Positions 1 to 8,360 are shown, numbered from the stretch's first letter. The stretch is 37,335 nt of DNA from Methylophaga sp. (GCA_030148085.1 JASBUF010000009.1:1-37335); one strand, 5' to 3'. The notes: generated by a model not told the origin, from the letters alone. A program made the numbers and translations.

Positions 1-155
1 CAATGCAGTCTGCCTTACTGGCATCAACCCTGCCAAGCCCACTCAAATACAATCCGGCAAGACCCGCAGCACATCTCCAGGAAAGAGCGTACTGGAATCT
101 CGAACAGCAAAAAAAGCTGGGCGGTACAGCCTGGTTAGCCCCCTTGTCTGACTAA
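1..155 (+). CDS. 3' end of an unidentified gene (5' end outside window)
   Basis: One frame stays open from the left edge to a TAA at 153-155 and gives about 50 residues ending in AYWNLEQQKKLGGTAWLAPLSD-like sequence, with hydrophilic, protein-like composition. The two other forward frames end earlier or look unlike protein. I do not recognise the family from this short tail. It runs in the same direction as the cyclase gene at 382 but is separated from it by 226 bases that hold hairpins and a direct repeat, so it is probably a separate transcript. Confidence is limited because the start is not visible. Confidence 0.4.
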   Translation, partial: MQSALLASTLPSPLKYNPARPAAHLQERAYWNLEQQKKLGGTAWLAPLSD

Positions 156-252
156 AGCCTGATGACAATCGTCATGCTTGTACCCCCTCAAATCACGGGG
201 GTGCAGCTTTGACGAGTTTTGCTAGACTCCAGTGACAGTGTGCTTGGACAAC

Positions 253-308
253 GTCATGATAGAAATGGCTTGAGAGCTGCACAGGGGGGAGAGTCATGAT
301 AGTGATGG
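253..308. promoter_or_regulatory. Direct repeat in the leader upstream of the cyclase gene
   Basis: GTCATGATAGAAATGG at 253-268 is repeated as GTCATGATAGTGATGG at 293-308, 14 of 16 bases identical and spaced exactly 40 bases, about four helical turns. Each copy contains the palindrome TCATGA. The arrangement lies 74-129 bases upstream of the start at 382 and could be a paired activator or repressor site. The regulator is not identifiable from sequence. Further upstream, 165-178 (ATGACAATCGTCAT) and about 181-206 (ACCCCC...GGGGGT) can form small hairpins. Confidence 0.35.
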
Positions 309-381
309 AGGGTGGCTCTTAAAAACAGGCTTAAAACGGAATGCTGCCAGGCTCGGGTCAGGACGACGCAGCCCTATTGTT

Positions 382-2025
382 ATGTGCCGAACGCGAATCT
401 TCAGCTCTGGCTGTTGCTTTTTCTTAGCCTTCTTCTGGTCTGGTCTGCTGACAGCAGATACGGTCGTCTTACAACTTCCCTGGTTTCACCAATTTCAATT
501 TGCCGGTTATTACGCCGCGCAAGCTCAAGGCTATTACGAACAGGAAGGGCTCGAGGTCGAAATCCGTGCGGGTATGGATGATAACGGCTATACCCAGAAC
601 CCGGTTGAAGAAGTGGTTTTCCAACGTGCTCAGTTCGGGGTTACCCGCAGTGATCTCCTCGTTCATCACGCCCGTGGTTTACCTGTAGTGATGTTAGCCA
701 CCGTTATGCAACGCACGCCTGCTGCGTTTATCACCCTAGATCGCTATCACATCAAACGTCTGGAAGATATCAGTGATAAACCGGTTTCGCTGCCGCTTAT
801 TGCTGATAAGCCAGACACGGTAATAGACATTGAAGCGGTTGCCGCTTTGGCACGTGCCGGTGTGGCGGTGTCACAGATGAATAACCGGGTTGAGAACTGG
901 GATCTGGACGCATTAGTTCAGGGAAAAATTCAGGTGACATTCGGTTTCGCCACTGATGAACCATACATTCTCAAGCAACGCGGACAGACACCTCATGTCA
1001 TTTCACCGATGGACTACGAGATCGATCTCTATGGTGATCTTCTGTTTACCAGTGAATCGACATTACGCACCGATCCTGATTTGGTCGAACGCTTCCGCCG
1101 TGCCTCTTTGAAAGGCTGGGACTATGCGCTCAAACACCCGGAAGAGCTTGCACTCTACATCCTTAAAACCTATCCATTACGCAGTGACGAGTATGATCTC
1201 GCTTTTTTGTTACATGAGGCTGAGGCATTACGCGACTACATACAGCCAGACTTGGTCGAACTTGGCTATAGTAACCCAGCGCGCTGGAAGCGGATTATTA
1301 ACGTCTATCGTGAAATCGGTATTACCGACCCCATTAACCTAGATCGTTTTATCTACCAACCCGCCGATAATAACAATCTCGCGAATTGGAGCGGGCTTAT
1401 TCTAAGTGTCATTATCGCGATGCTGATCATTATCGGCTGGCTTATCAGAGCGCGTTTGCATCTGGTGAAAAAAGTGCAGCACAGTGAACAACGGGAATCG
1501 CAATTGCGTTTACAGGCCGAGACGGACCCGCTCACAGGATTAGTCAATCGACGTCGCTTCAGTCTGGAACTCGATGTCTGTTACTTACGGGCGAAGCAGA
1601 CAAAGTCACCTTTAGCCATGCTGATGCTGGATGTGGATCACTTCAAAAACATTAATGATGAATATGGTCATCTCGCCGGTGATGCTGTGCTGTGTTCTTT
1701 GGCTAGACTGTGTGAGGGTGTGATACGCGAAACCGATGTCTTATGCCGCTATGGTGGAGAAGAATTTGCGTTCTTACTGCCGGATTCTTCACAGGAGCAG
1801 GCTATGGAAGTGGCAAAGCGGTTGATGAAGGCGATACGCGGCGATCATATTCAATGGGAACATCACACACTGCGTTATACCGTCAGTATCGGAATTGCAG
1901 AATTAAAACGTACAGATAATGAAGGGATTGATCTGCTGCGTCGTACTGATCGCCACCTCTATCAGGCCAAAGCGGACGGCCGCGACACCATCTCCATCGA
2001 TGCAATGGTAAAAGCGCCCGGCTAA
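382..2025 (+). CDS. Membrane diguanylate cyclase with NMT1/THI5-like periplasmic sensor
   Basis: Synthesises c-di-GMP from GTP at the inner membrane, presumably in response to a periplasmic ligand. Seen in the 547-residue product: a signal or anchor helix at about 5-25; an NMT1/THI5-type substrate-binding-protein-like domain at about 28-318 (LPWFHQFQFAGYYAAQAQGYY is typical of that family); one membrane helix at about 335-356; and a GGDEF domain at about 378-540. The catalytic signature is GGEEF at 458-462, DVDHFKNIND is intact, and an RxxD I-site (RETD, 449-452) sits five residues ahead of the signature. The cyclase should therefore be active and open to product inhibition. Which ligand is bound is unknown; related binding domains take pyrimidine or other small molecules. 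The start is preceded by only a weak ribosome site. There is no obvious operon partner downstream. Confidence 0.85.
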   Translation: MCRTRIFSSGCCFFLAFFWSGLLTADTVVLQLPWFHQFQFAGYYAAQAQGYYEQEGLEVEIRAGMDDNGYTQNPVEEVVFQRAQFGVTRSDLLVHHARGLPVVMLATVMQRTPAAFITLDRYHIKRLEDISDKPVSLPLIADKPDTVIDIEAVAALARAGVAVSQMNNRVENWDLDALVQGKIQVTFGFATDEPYILKQRGQTPHVISPMDYEIDLYGDLLFTSESTLRTDPDLVERFRRASLKGWDYALKHPEELALYILKTYPLRSDEYDLAFLLHEAEALRDYIQPDLVELGYSNPARWKRIINVYREIGITDPINLDRFIYQPADNNNLANWSGLILSVIIAMLIIIGWLIRARLHLVKKVQHSEQRESQLRLQAETDPLTGLVNRRRFSLELDVCYLRAKQTKSPLAMLMLDVDHFKNINDEYGHLAGDAVLCSLARLCEGVIRETDVLCRYGGEEFAFLLPDSSQEQAMEVAKRLMKAIRGDHIQWEHHTLRYTVSIGIAELKRTDNEGIDLLRRTDRHLYQAKADGRDTISIDAMVKAPG

Positions 2026-2118
2026 GCCTGGTTCTGCTTTCCAGCATTTTCTATAGGTCAGAGCTACTACTTTGTGGGAATTCCGTTTTCTGCGCTGGCA
2101 GGGGATGATCATTTTTGC

Positions 2119-2147
2119 TTGTGAGCGTTCGGCAACAGGCATAAAAT
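2119..2147 (+). promoter_or_regulatory. Probable sigma-70 promoter of the fae homologue
   Basis: TTGTGA at 2119-2124 and TAAAAT at 2142-2147 are separated by 17 bases, a good sigma-70 pair. A GGAG ribosome site at about 2168-2171 follows, with the start codon at 2180. This also favours the 2180 start over an in-frame upstream start that would overlap the promoter. Confidence 0.5.
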
Positions 2148-2179
2148 TGCGCCACTTTCTATTTTTTCGGAGTACAACA

Positions 2180-2731
2180 ATGTCAGAACCCGTATGGTTT
2201 AAAACCGGTGAAGCCACGGTCTTCGCCAGCGATGATCAAGGCACCGACGCGATGCCGGAAATTCTGATTGGCAGCGTGAAAGGCCCAGCTGGTCATGCGT
2301 TTGCCAATCTGATGGGGCAAACAGAAGGCCACACACGCATGTTTGCCATTCGTGCTACAAACCAGCAGGTGAAACCTGCAACCATTATGGTGCCAAAAGC
2401 CACGATTAAATCCAGTGCCTATGTTGAGCTACTGGGTGGTCCGGTGCAATCTGCGATAGCCGATGCTGTTCTGGATAGTGTGATTGAAGGTGTTATCCCG
2501 AAAGAACATGCCGATGAGCTTTGCATTATCGCAATGGTTTGGATTTTGCCTGATCTTGCAAAAGAAGAAGATATTGATCGTAAAGACTTATACCGCACCA
2601 ACTATGAAGCGATGAAACTGGCTATCAAACGTGCCATGTCTGGTTCACCAAGCATTGATGAACTGATTGCTAACCGCAATACGATCCACCATGAAATGTA
2701 CAATCCTGAAACCGGTGAATCACTCTGGTAG
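2180..2731 (+). CDS. fae: Formaldehyde-activating enzyme (Fae) family protein
   Basis: Fae condenses formaldehyde with tetrahydromethanopterin in methylotrophs. The 183-residue product is slightly longer than classical Fae (about 170) and shows the family blocks: LIGSVKGPAGHAFANLM, KPATIMVPKATIK, GGPVQSAIADAVLDSVIEGV and NYEAMKLAIKRAM. The start is set by GGAG about nine bases upstream; a longer reading from 2072 would run through the promoter. Odd point: where Methylobacterium Fae has its conserved active-site histidine just before the DLIIG segment, this protein reads DAMPEILIG and has methionine. That places it with divergent paralogues, so activity cannot be assumed. It stands alone, between its own promoter and a strong terminator, with no other pterin-pathway gene nearby. 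The family call is firm; the catalytic role is not. Confidence 0.85.
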   Translation: MSEPVWFKTGEATVFASDDQGTDAMPEILIGSVKGPAGHAFANLMGQTEGHTRMFAIRATNQQVKPATIMVPKATIKSSAYVELLGGPVQSAIADAVLDSVIEGVIPKEHADELCIIAMVWILPDLAKEEDIDRKDLYRTNYEAMKLAIKRAMSGSPSIDELIANRNTIHHEMYNPETGESLW

Positions 2732-2753
2732 TGATTGACTGTACCGTTTCAAC

Positions 2754-2787
2754 AACAAGCCAGACACATTGTCTGGCTTGTTTGTTT
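2754..2787 (+). terminator. Rho-independent terminator after the fae homologue
   Basis: AACAAGCCAGACA (2754-2766) pairs perfectly with TGTCTGGCTTGTT (2770-2782) around a three-base loop and runs into TTTGTTT. It sits 22 bases after the stop codon and closes the fae transcription unit. Confidence 0.85.
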
Positions 2788-2873
2788 ATAGCGTCAGAAT
2801 TACCATCGTCTTAACTGGTTTTTTAATAAAATCAGGGCTATAGTGATGAATACAAGGACTGTCTGAAAACATC

Positions 2874-3848
2874 ATGAAAGTACTGATTGTCGATGATTCT
2901 GAAATCGACACATTATTGTGTCAGAAAATAGTCGAATCACTCGGCTACACTCCTATTGCTGTGTCTACAGCAGATGAAGCCTTTGACATTATCGAACAAG
3001 CCGGCTCACCCGATATCATTATCGCGGACTGGTTTATGCCCAACACCACGGGCATAGAGCTGTGCCAAAAAGTGCGTGATGCTGATTTATTGGTTGAACC
3101 TTTCATCTTGATGATGACATCGAATAATGATCGTTATGCCGAGGCAGAAGCCTTAAACGCCGGTGCGGATGATTTCATTTCCAAACCTGTTAATAAGATC
3201 GATATGGAAGCCAAATTAAAGCTTGGCCGCCGACTTATTCGCACACAACTGGAACTGCTCGTCGCCAACCAACGTTTGAGCGAAAAGCTGCAGTTTGATG
3301 ATGTTACAGGCATTTTGAACCGGCAATCCGGTCTTAGGGCGATAACAGCAGCGTTATCGCGGCTATCCCGTCAGAAAAAAAATCAAGGCCTACTAGTTCA
3401 CTGCCATATTCACTTTAATCTCGACAGTGAAAATCGCTTTAAGCATGACTTTATCGATAAGGTTTATTTTGACCTGGCGAGAGATTTAACGCAGTTGCTC
3501 AGGCAGAGCGATGTGATGGTACGTTTTCGTGATGATGAATTTCTGTTCTTCATGGAGAGTGTGGCGGACAGCCATCATGTTCTGTTGAACCGGCTAGAGA
3601 AAGCAATCAGAAAACGCGCAGTCAATAAACATGACGGTACACTGGAATTGTCAGCGTCAATTGCTGGCCTGGTTATCCAGCCTGAACAAGGTCTGATAGC
3701 GGTCGATGAGTTATTGCTACAGACAGAAAATGTGCTTAACGAGCTACATAACACTGGCACAGAAAGTCGCCTGGTTCATTTAAGTCATCATTCACAGGGA
3801 CAGATTCTGAGTCTGGCAGACTACCGTCGCGTGCAAGCAAAAAACTGA
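2874..3848 (+). CDS. Response regulator with degenerate GGDEF domain (probable c-di-GMP receptor)
   Basis: A 324-residue cytoplasmic protein. Residues 1-120 are a complete receiver domain: acidic pair D7/D8, phospho-acceptor D52 (IIIADWFMPN), T82 and K104 (SKP). Residues about 137-300 are a GGDEF fold (DDVTGILNRQ) that cannot be a normal cyclase. The signature is RDDEF at 219-223 instead of GGDEF, and the metal-binding LDxDxFK stretch is replaced by HIHFNLDSENRFK. The I-site RQSD (210-213) is kept at exactly the right distance. In known families this pattern gives a c-di-GMP-binding effector. Only 179 bases separate it from the hybrid kinase downstream on the same strand, so the kinase is the likeliest partner. 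About 25 extra residues after the fold (HHSQGQILSLADYRR) could be an output peptide. Confidence 0.85.
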   Translation: MKVLIVDDSEIDTLLCQKIVESLGYTPIAVSTADEAFDIIEQAGSPDIIIADWFMPNTTGIELCQKVRDADLLVEPFILMMTSNNDRYAEAEALNAGADDFISKPVNKIDMEAKLKLGRRLIRTQLELLVANQRLSEKLQFDDVTGILNRQSGLRAITAALSRLSRQKKNQGLLVHCHIHFNLDSENRFKHDFIDKVYFDLARDLTQLLRQSDVMVRFRDDEFLFFMESVADSHHVLLNRLEKAIRKRAVNKHDGTLELSASIAGLVIQPEQGLIAVDELLLQTENVLNELHNTGTESRLVHLSHHSQGQILSLADYRRVQAKN

Positions 3849-3870
3849 TTGGTGCTGTGATTAGCACCAA
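3849..3870 (+). other. Hairpin just after the response regulator gene
   Basis: TTGGTGCT (3849-3856) pairs perfectly with AGCACCAA (3863-3870) over a six-base loop, starting right at the stop codon. No T-run follows, so it is not a standard terminator. It could protect the mRNA end or attenuate read-through into the kinase gene at 4028. Confidence 0.4.
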
Positions 3871-4027
3871 CTCCAAACAGGTTTCGATTCCTTTGGCTGT
3901 TCGCTTCACAGCTAGGCATTTTATGGGTAATTTTGCTGTTTTGGCACACTCTGAGTGGCTGACATATTGAGAATTTAACTGTCCATGAATAATATAAAGT
4001 TCGAATAGAGTCTTTACGGTATCTGCC

Positions 4028-5683
4028 ATGGAAGCACCCAAAATACCTGCTGATGAGGCTGCACGATTAGAAGCACTTTACAATACAGATCTGTTGGATA
4101 CGGATCGTGAGCCGATCTTTGACAACCTGACGGAACTGGTTGCTGATGTGTTTAATGTTCCGGTTGTCGCTATTTCCTTAGTTGATAAATCACGTCAATG
4201 GTTTAAATCAATTCAAGGTCTCGATGTGTGTGAGACCTCACGAGAAGTCTCCTTTTGTGGTCACGTTGTGCACGATCAGCAATCAATAGTCGTAGAAAAT
4301 GCGCGGAAGGACCTGCGCTTTTTTGATAATCCCTTAGTTGAAGGTGGGCCACATATCGTTTTTTATGCCGGTGCGCCCATACATTACCAGCAGGATGGTG
4401 AGCGCCATATCATTGGCACTCTTTGCATCATCGATTACCAGGAACGCCCGTTCAATGATAAAGACCTGCAACGCCTTAAAGCGTTTGCTTATGAAGTTGA
4501 ATTACTGGTGGCGATACGAATGGGGGCTGAGAAAGAGGCGACGGCAAATCTGGCGAAATCCTCTTTTTTGGCGAATATGACTCATGAGCTGAGAACCCCC
4601 ATGTCCGGCGTTATTGGTATTTTAGACATCCTCAAGCATGGGAGTCTGACAGCAGAGCAAAGGCATCACGTTGACCTTGCCAGTAAGAGTGCAGGGCAAA
4701 TGTTGTCAGTGATTAACGATATTCTCGATTTCTCCAAAATAGAGGCAGGCAAGGTCGAGCTTCAATCATCGGTATTTAATCCTAAACAACTCATCAAAGA
4801 CCTCGTTGACACGTATGACATTCGCACAGGGCAATCCAAACATTTTGAACTGTTCTGTGACTGGAGTGATACGGTCTATGTTGAGGGTGATCCCATGCGT
4901 CTGCGTCAGATACTGTTCAACCTGCTGAATAATGCAGATAAGTTCAGCAAGGAAGGGGTGATATCCGTAGCTGCCACCTTAGTGGAAGCCGAAGAAGGTA
5001 ATCTCAAACTGCACTGTTCAGTGACTGACCCCGGCATCGGTATTGAGCAGCAAGCCATAAGCCAACTTTTTACACCGTTTGTGCAAGTTGATAATACTAC
5101 GCACAAAAAGTATGGCGGAACCGGGCTGGGGCTCGCCATTTGCCGGAAACTCTGTGCATTGATGGGCGGTGATATTACCGTGGACAGCAAACCGGGCGTG
5201 GGCTCGACGTTCAGTTTCGATATTCTACTCAAACTGGCACAGGGTCCAGTAGCCGAGACTTTACCCTGTGACATACCAGCAACAGAGTTTGCAGATTTAA
5301 ACGTTCTGGTGGTGGAGGACGATCTCACCAATCGCACGACACTGGAGTTTCTACTAAAGCATCTTGGCGTCAACTACGACTCAGCTGAGAATGGTCGTCA
5401 GGCACTTCGCTTGCTTGAACATCCCCAGTCAAGCGAGTCATACGATCTTGTGCTTATGGACTGCCAGATGCCCGAGTTGGATGGCTATCAACTGACATCC
5501 ATGATTCGACGCGGCGAGGTCAACACATTCTATCAAGCGGTGCCCATCATTGCCCTTACTGCAAACGCGTTGAGTGGTGACAAGGAGCGCTGCCTGCAGG
5601 CTGGCATGACAGATTACATGTCTAAACCGGTAGAGATGACGGTGCTGACAAACATTTTATTTAAATGGGGGCGGGGAAAATAA
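4028..5683 (+). CDS. GAF-domain hybrid histidine kinase with C-terminal receiver
   Basis: A 551-residue soluble sensor kinase. Domains in order: GAF at about 12-165 (ISLVDKSRQWFKS, VSFCGHVV, FYAGAPI, GTLCIID); HisKA with phospho-acceptor H186 in HELRTP; HATPase with N-box around 298-303, DPGIGI and GGTGLGLAICRKL (363-375); and a receiver at about 424-545 with E430/D431/D432, acceptor D478 (LMDCQMPELDG) and K533. No membrane segment, so the signal is intracellular. The GAF domain is strikingly like that of the cyclase at 26677. There is no HPt domain in the protein or in this window, so phosphotransfer beyond the receiver needs a distant HPt, unless H186 phosphorylates the neighbouring response regulator directly. 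All catalytic motifs look intact. The ribosome site is weak. Confidence 0.9.
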   Translation: MEAPKIPADEAARLEALYNTDLLDTDREPIFDNLTELVADVFNVPVVAISLVDKSRQWFKSIQGLDVCETSREVSFCGHVVHDQQSIVVENARKDLRFFDNPLVEGGPHIVFYAGAPIHYQQDGERHIIGTLCIIDYQERPFNDKDLQRLKAFAYEVELLVAIRMGAEKEATANLAKSSFLANMTHELRTPMSGVIGILDILKHGSLTAEQRHHVDLASKSAGQMLSVINDILDFSKIEAGKVELQSSVFNPKQLIKDLVDTYDIRTGQSKHFELFCDWSDTVYVEGDPMRLRQILFNLLNNADKFSKEGVISVAATLVEAEEGNLKLHCSVTDPGIGIEQQAISQLFTPFVQVDNTTHKKYGGTGLGLAICRKLCALMGGDITVDSKPGVGSTFSFDILLKLAQGPVAETLPCDIPATEFADLNVLVVEDDLTNRTTLEFLLKHLGVNYDSAENGRQALRLLEHPQSSESYDLVLMDCQMPELDGYQLTSMIRRGEVNTFYQAVPIIALTANALSGDKERCLQAGMTDYMSKPVEMTVLTNILFKWGRGK

Positions 5684-5711
5684 TTCGCCAGCCCCGCATC
5701 TGTCAATCAGG

Positions 5712-7499
5712 CTAGAACGGCCATAAAACCAGAATTAATGGGACAGTCATACATGCGATGAAGAGGTTCATCGGAATACCCACTTTCAGAAAGTCTCTAA
5801 AGTGATAATGACCCGGCCCATACACCATCAGGTTGGTTTGATAACCCAAGGGCGTTGCAAAACTGGCTGACGCTGCCATCATCACCGCAATCACAAAAGG
5901 CTCACTGGCCACGCCTGTCTGTTCACTCATGCCCAGCACGATAGGTAACATTAATAATGCCGCAGCGTTATTGGTGATGATTTCCGTTAATATCGAGACG
6001 GTCAGATAGGTGAGTATCAGCATTAACCACGCTTGATTCTGACTCAGAGTCACAATGCTGTGGGCTAAAATGTCTGCGACGCCTGTTGATTCGAGAGCGT
6101 GGCCTAAAGCGAATGACGTAGCGATAGTGATGATCACGGTCAAATCCAGACTGCGTTCAGCCTGGCTGACAGAGCAACAGCGAGTTATCAGCATGAGTAA
6201 TGCGCCCAGCAAGGCTGCCGTCAACATATCCAGTAAGCCAAAACCTGCGGTTGCGACAAGTGCTATCAGAATGCCCCAGGCGATAAATGCCTTATCGTGG
6301 TTGGGAGATTCTTCGCCGATATCGTTGATGAGCAAGAAGTCTTTATTGTAGCGTTGCCGGGTCACAAAGGCGGGGCGTGCCTCAAGCAACAGGGTGTCGC
6401 CGGGTTGCAGTTGGATGGTGCCCAAGTTACCCACTAAGCGTTCACCGTTTCTCGCCACAGCCAGAATGACAGCACCGTAACGATCAAGAAAAGCCGTATC
6501 ACGCAAGGTTTCACCGATTGACGAACAGTGTGGTGAGACCACAGCCTCAACCAGCCTTCGTTCAGGAGTATCGGTGATTTGTGCAGACGTCGCAGAGGGG
6601 ATAATGCCGCGTATACGAAGCAAGTCAGTGATGCCTTGGGTATCCCCGGCAAATACCAGTCTATCTCCGGCATGCAGTCGTTCTTCAGAAGGGACGGCAG
6701 TCAGCACTGTACCTTCTCGGTCGATCTCGACCAGAAATACACTTTTTTGATCACGTAATCCCGCTTCACTGACCGATTTGCCGACTAGAGGACCTGATGG
6801 ATCCACTTGTACCTCAAGTGTGAATTCACGCAGATTCTGAAAGGCAATATTTTTACTGATGTCAGGTAACCATCGCGGGAAAAACAGCCACATAAATATC
6901 AGGCCGACAATGGCGACCGGCAGACCAACGGTGGTGATAGAAAATAGACTTAAACCCGACTCGCCGGTCAGTTGCTGATACTGCCCATTCACGACTAGAT
7001 TGGTGCTGGTTCCAATCAGCGTGATTGTGCCTCCCAGAATGGCGGCGTAGCTCAGAGGAATTAAGAGTTTAGACGGGGCGATATTGATGCGTTTTCCCCA
7101 GGCAATCATGCCGGGAATGAGGGTCGCTACAACCGGGGTGTTGTTAAGGAAGGCACTCAGCGATACGACAGCAGGAAATACCCTTAAATACGCGCCACGC
7201 AGATGATTGGGCTTGCCCAGCAAGGTTTTCACAAACAGGTCGATGCCACCCGATGCATGTAAACCTGCCGCAACGACAAACATCGCAGCCACGGTAATCA
7301 GACCGCTGTTACTAAAGCCCGCGAGCGCAGCTGAGGGTGTCAGTACGCCACTGACCAACAACACAACCATACCCGCCAGCATGGCGATGTGAGGTCGCAC
7401 GCGTGTGAAAATTAATGTCAGCAACACGGAGAGAGTAACGAGTGTCGTTAGCAAAGCTTGCCAGGTCATCGATGGAGCCAGATATAGTGAAGGTGGCAT
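5712..7499 (-). CDS. SLC13/DASS-family permease with two RCK_C (TrkA-C) domains
   Basis: An inner-membrane carrier of 595 residues, probably for dicarboxylate, sulfate or another anion. The N-terminal half has several membrane helices (LLTLIFTRVRPHIAMLAG, GFSNSGLITVAAMFVVAAG, and a family-typical GGTITLIGTSTNLVVNG). Two TrkA-C/RCK_C regulatory domains follow at about 215-300 and 305-385. The second helical block then ends in ATPLGYQTNLMVYGPG, the second SLC13 substrate-loop motif. The soluble insert in the middle is normal for the bacterial SLC13/RCK_C subfamily. Two in-frame starts (residues 1 and 11) are possible and neither has a strong ribosome site; the shorter one begins MTWQALL, right before the first helix. 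The substrate is not predictable. It stands alone, facing the kinase gene. Confidence 0.85.
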   Translation of the reverse strand: MPPSLYLAPSMTWQALLTTLVTLSVLLTLIFTRVRPHIAMLAGMVVLLVSGVLTPSAALAGFSNSGLITVAAMFVVAAGLHASGGIDLFVKTLLGKPNHLRGAYLRVFPAVVSLSAFLNNTPVVATLIPGMIAWGKRINIAPSKLLIPLSYAAILGGTITLIGTSTNLVVNGQYQQLTGESGLSLFSITTVGLPVAIVGLIFMWLFFPRWLPDISKNIAFQNLREFTLEVQVDPSGPLVGKSVSEAGLRDQKSVFLVEIDREGTVLTAVPSEERLHAGDRLVFAGDTQGITDLLRIRGIIPSATSAQITDTPERRLVEAVVSPHCSSIGETLRDTAFLDRYGAVILAVARNGERLVGNLGTIQLQPGDTLLLEARPAFVTRQRYNKDFLLINDIGEESPNHDKAFIAWGILIALVATAGFGLLDMLTAALLGALLMLITRCCSVSQAERSLDLTVIITIATSFALGHALESTGVADILAHSIVTLSQNQAWLMLILTYLTVSILTEIITNNAAALLMLPIVLGMSEQTGVASEPFVIAVMMAASASFATPLGYQTNLMVYGPGHYHFRDFLKVGIPMNLFIACMTVPLILVLWPF

Positions 7500-7610
7500 A
7501 TGATGACAGGTTTTTGTATTAGATAAACGAATATTAAATGATATTAATAGACGAATAAGTTATATAGATTTCGACCTCAAAATGCAGCTAAAGCAAGGTG
7601 AAAAAAACGA

Positions 7611-7933
7611 TTAGGTTAGTGGCTCAGTACCGTGTTGCCGCGCTACACAGCTTTGTAATATTTCATCATGAATTACATCCGCAGCTGTATTGCCAGGGTG
7701 AATAAAAAACCGTTCAGCAATAGCCAATAAATCTTCCCGTCCCTGCGAGTCGTTGGAGATACGGTTAATATTGGCTGCAAACTCATCCTAGGCATGCGCT
7801 TCCTGTTGACGAATGAGCTGTATTTCATAGGCTGTGCCGCCTGATAGGCACAACTGGTAATATTGCCACGCTCCAATGGCTGTGCCTGAACCAGACTGCT
7901 ATATAGCAACAGAAATGGAATCAACAGTTTCAT
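7611..7933 (-). pseudogene. Broken paralogue of the small secreted protein at 10643-10981
   Basis: Reading down from ATG at 7933, a signal peptide (MKLLIPFLLLYSSLVQA) is followed by PLERGNITSCAYQA. One base is then missing and the homologous sequence continues in the next frame as GTAYEIQLIRQQEAHA, a TAG, then DEFAANINRISNDSQGRED and on to CVARQHGTEPLT and a TAA at 7611-7613. The intact gene at 10643 has APIERGNITSCAYQAGTAYEIQ, HDWDKF, DSQGRDDLL and GIEPLT at matching positions. The lesions are therefore one single-base frameshift and one Trp-to-amber change. Past the lesions the reading frame still reads like protein, so inactivation looks fairly recent. Confidence 0.85.
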
Positions 7934-7968
7934 AGGGTGGACACCTATTCGGACCCGGGGACATAGCC

Positions 7969-8304
7969 TTAATCGACAAAGTCATACTTCCAGCGAATCT
8001 CATCAGCTGACAGCATCTGGTTCACACTCAGGCGGATGATTCCCGTTGGATCGTTGGGCTGGCCGATCACCACATAGCGCTGGCCAGACTCGGTAAAGCC
8101 AACGCCACGCTGCTTATCAAAGCTTTTTATCGGACTACTGTTACGTAAGGTAAACGGTAATAACTCATCATCGTCTTCAGCAGGTTTAAATGGAGGAACT
8201 GTTTCTGGTCGGTGGCGGAGTCCGACAAAAATTTCTTGCTCGCTGGGCAGGATAAGAATATTCCAGTGGAAGAGGGTCATGACGCTGTCAGTTGCTGTAG
8301 TCAT
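7969..8304 (-). CDS. Small hypothetical protein, about 112 residues
   Basis: I do not recognise this family. The product starts MTTATDSVMTLFHWNILILP and continues with an acidic linker (PAEDDDELLPF), then SSPIKSFDKQRGVGFTESGQRYVV, which looks like a small beta-rich soluble fold; no signal peptide or membrane helix. The frame is open further upstream to 8397, but those residues would overlap the start of the divergent DUF2089 gene at 8361. I therefore chose the ATG at 8304 (8280 is the alternative). It lies 35 bases upstream of the decayed secreted-protein gene on the same strand. The divergent arrangement with a DUF2089 regulator-like gene suggests a former local regulatory pair. Confidence 0.55.
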   Translation of the reverse strand: MTTATDSVMTLFHWNILILPSEQEIFVGLRHRPETVPPFKPAEDDDELLPFTLRNSSPIKSFDKQRGVGFTESGQRYVVIGQPNDPTGIIRLSVNQMLSADEIRWKYDFVD

Positions 8305-8360
8305 CGTGTCATCGCTTTTGTCATCGCTGAAAGGTGACGGTGTATGATTCGAATAAAACG

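Noticed and set aside
156-381. A c-di-GMP or TPP riboswitch in front of the cyclase with the THI5-like domain
   Set aside because: The region has small hairpins and repeats, but I could not find the conserved core of either riboswitch class.
4906-5373. A 155-residue minus-strand frame inside the hybrid kinase gene
   Set aside because: It lies entirely within intact HATPase and receiver sequence on the other strand.
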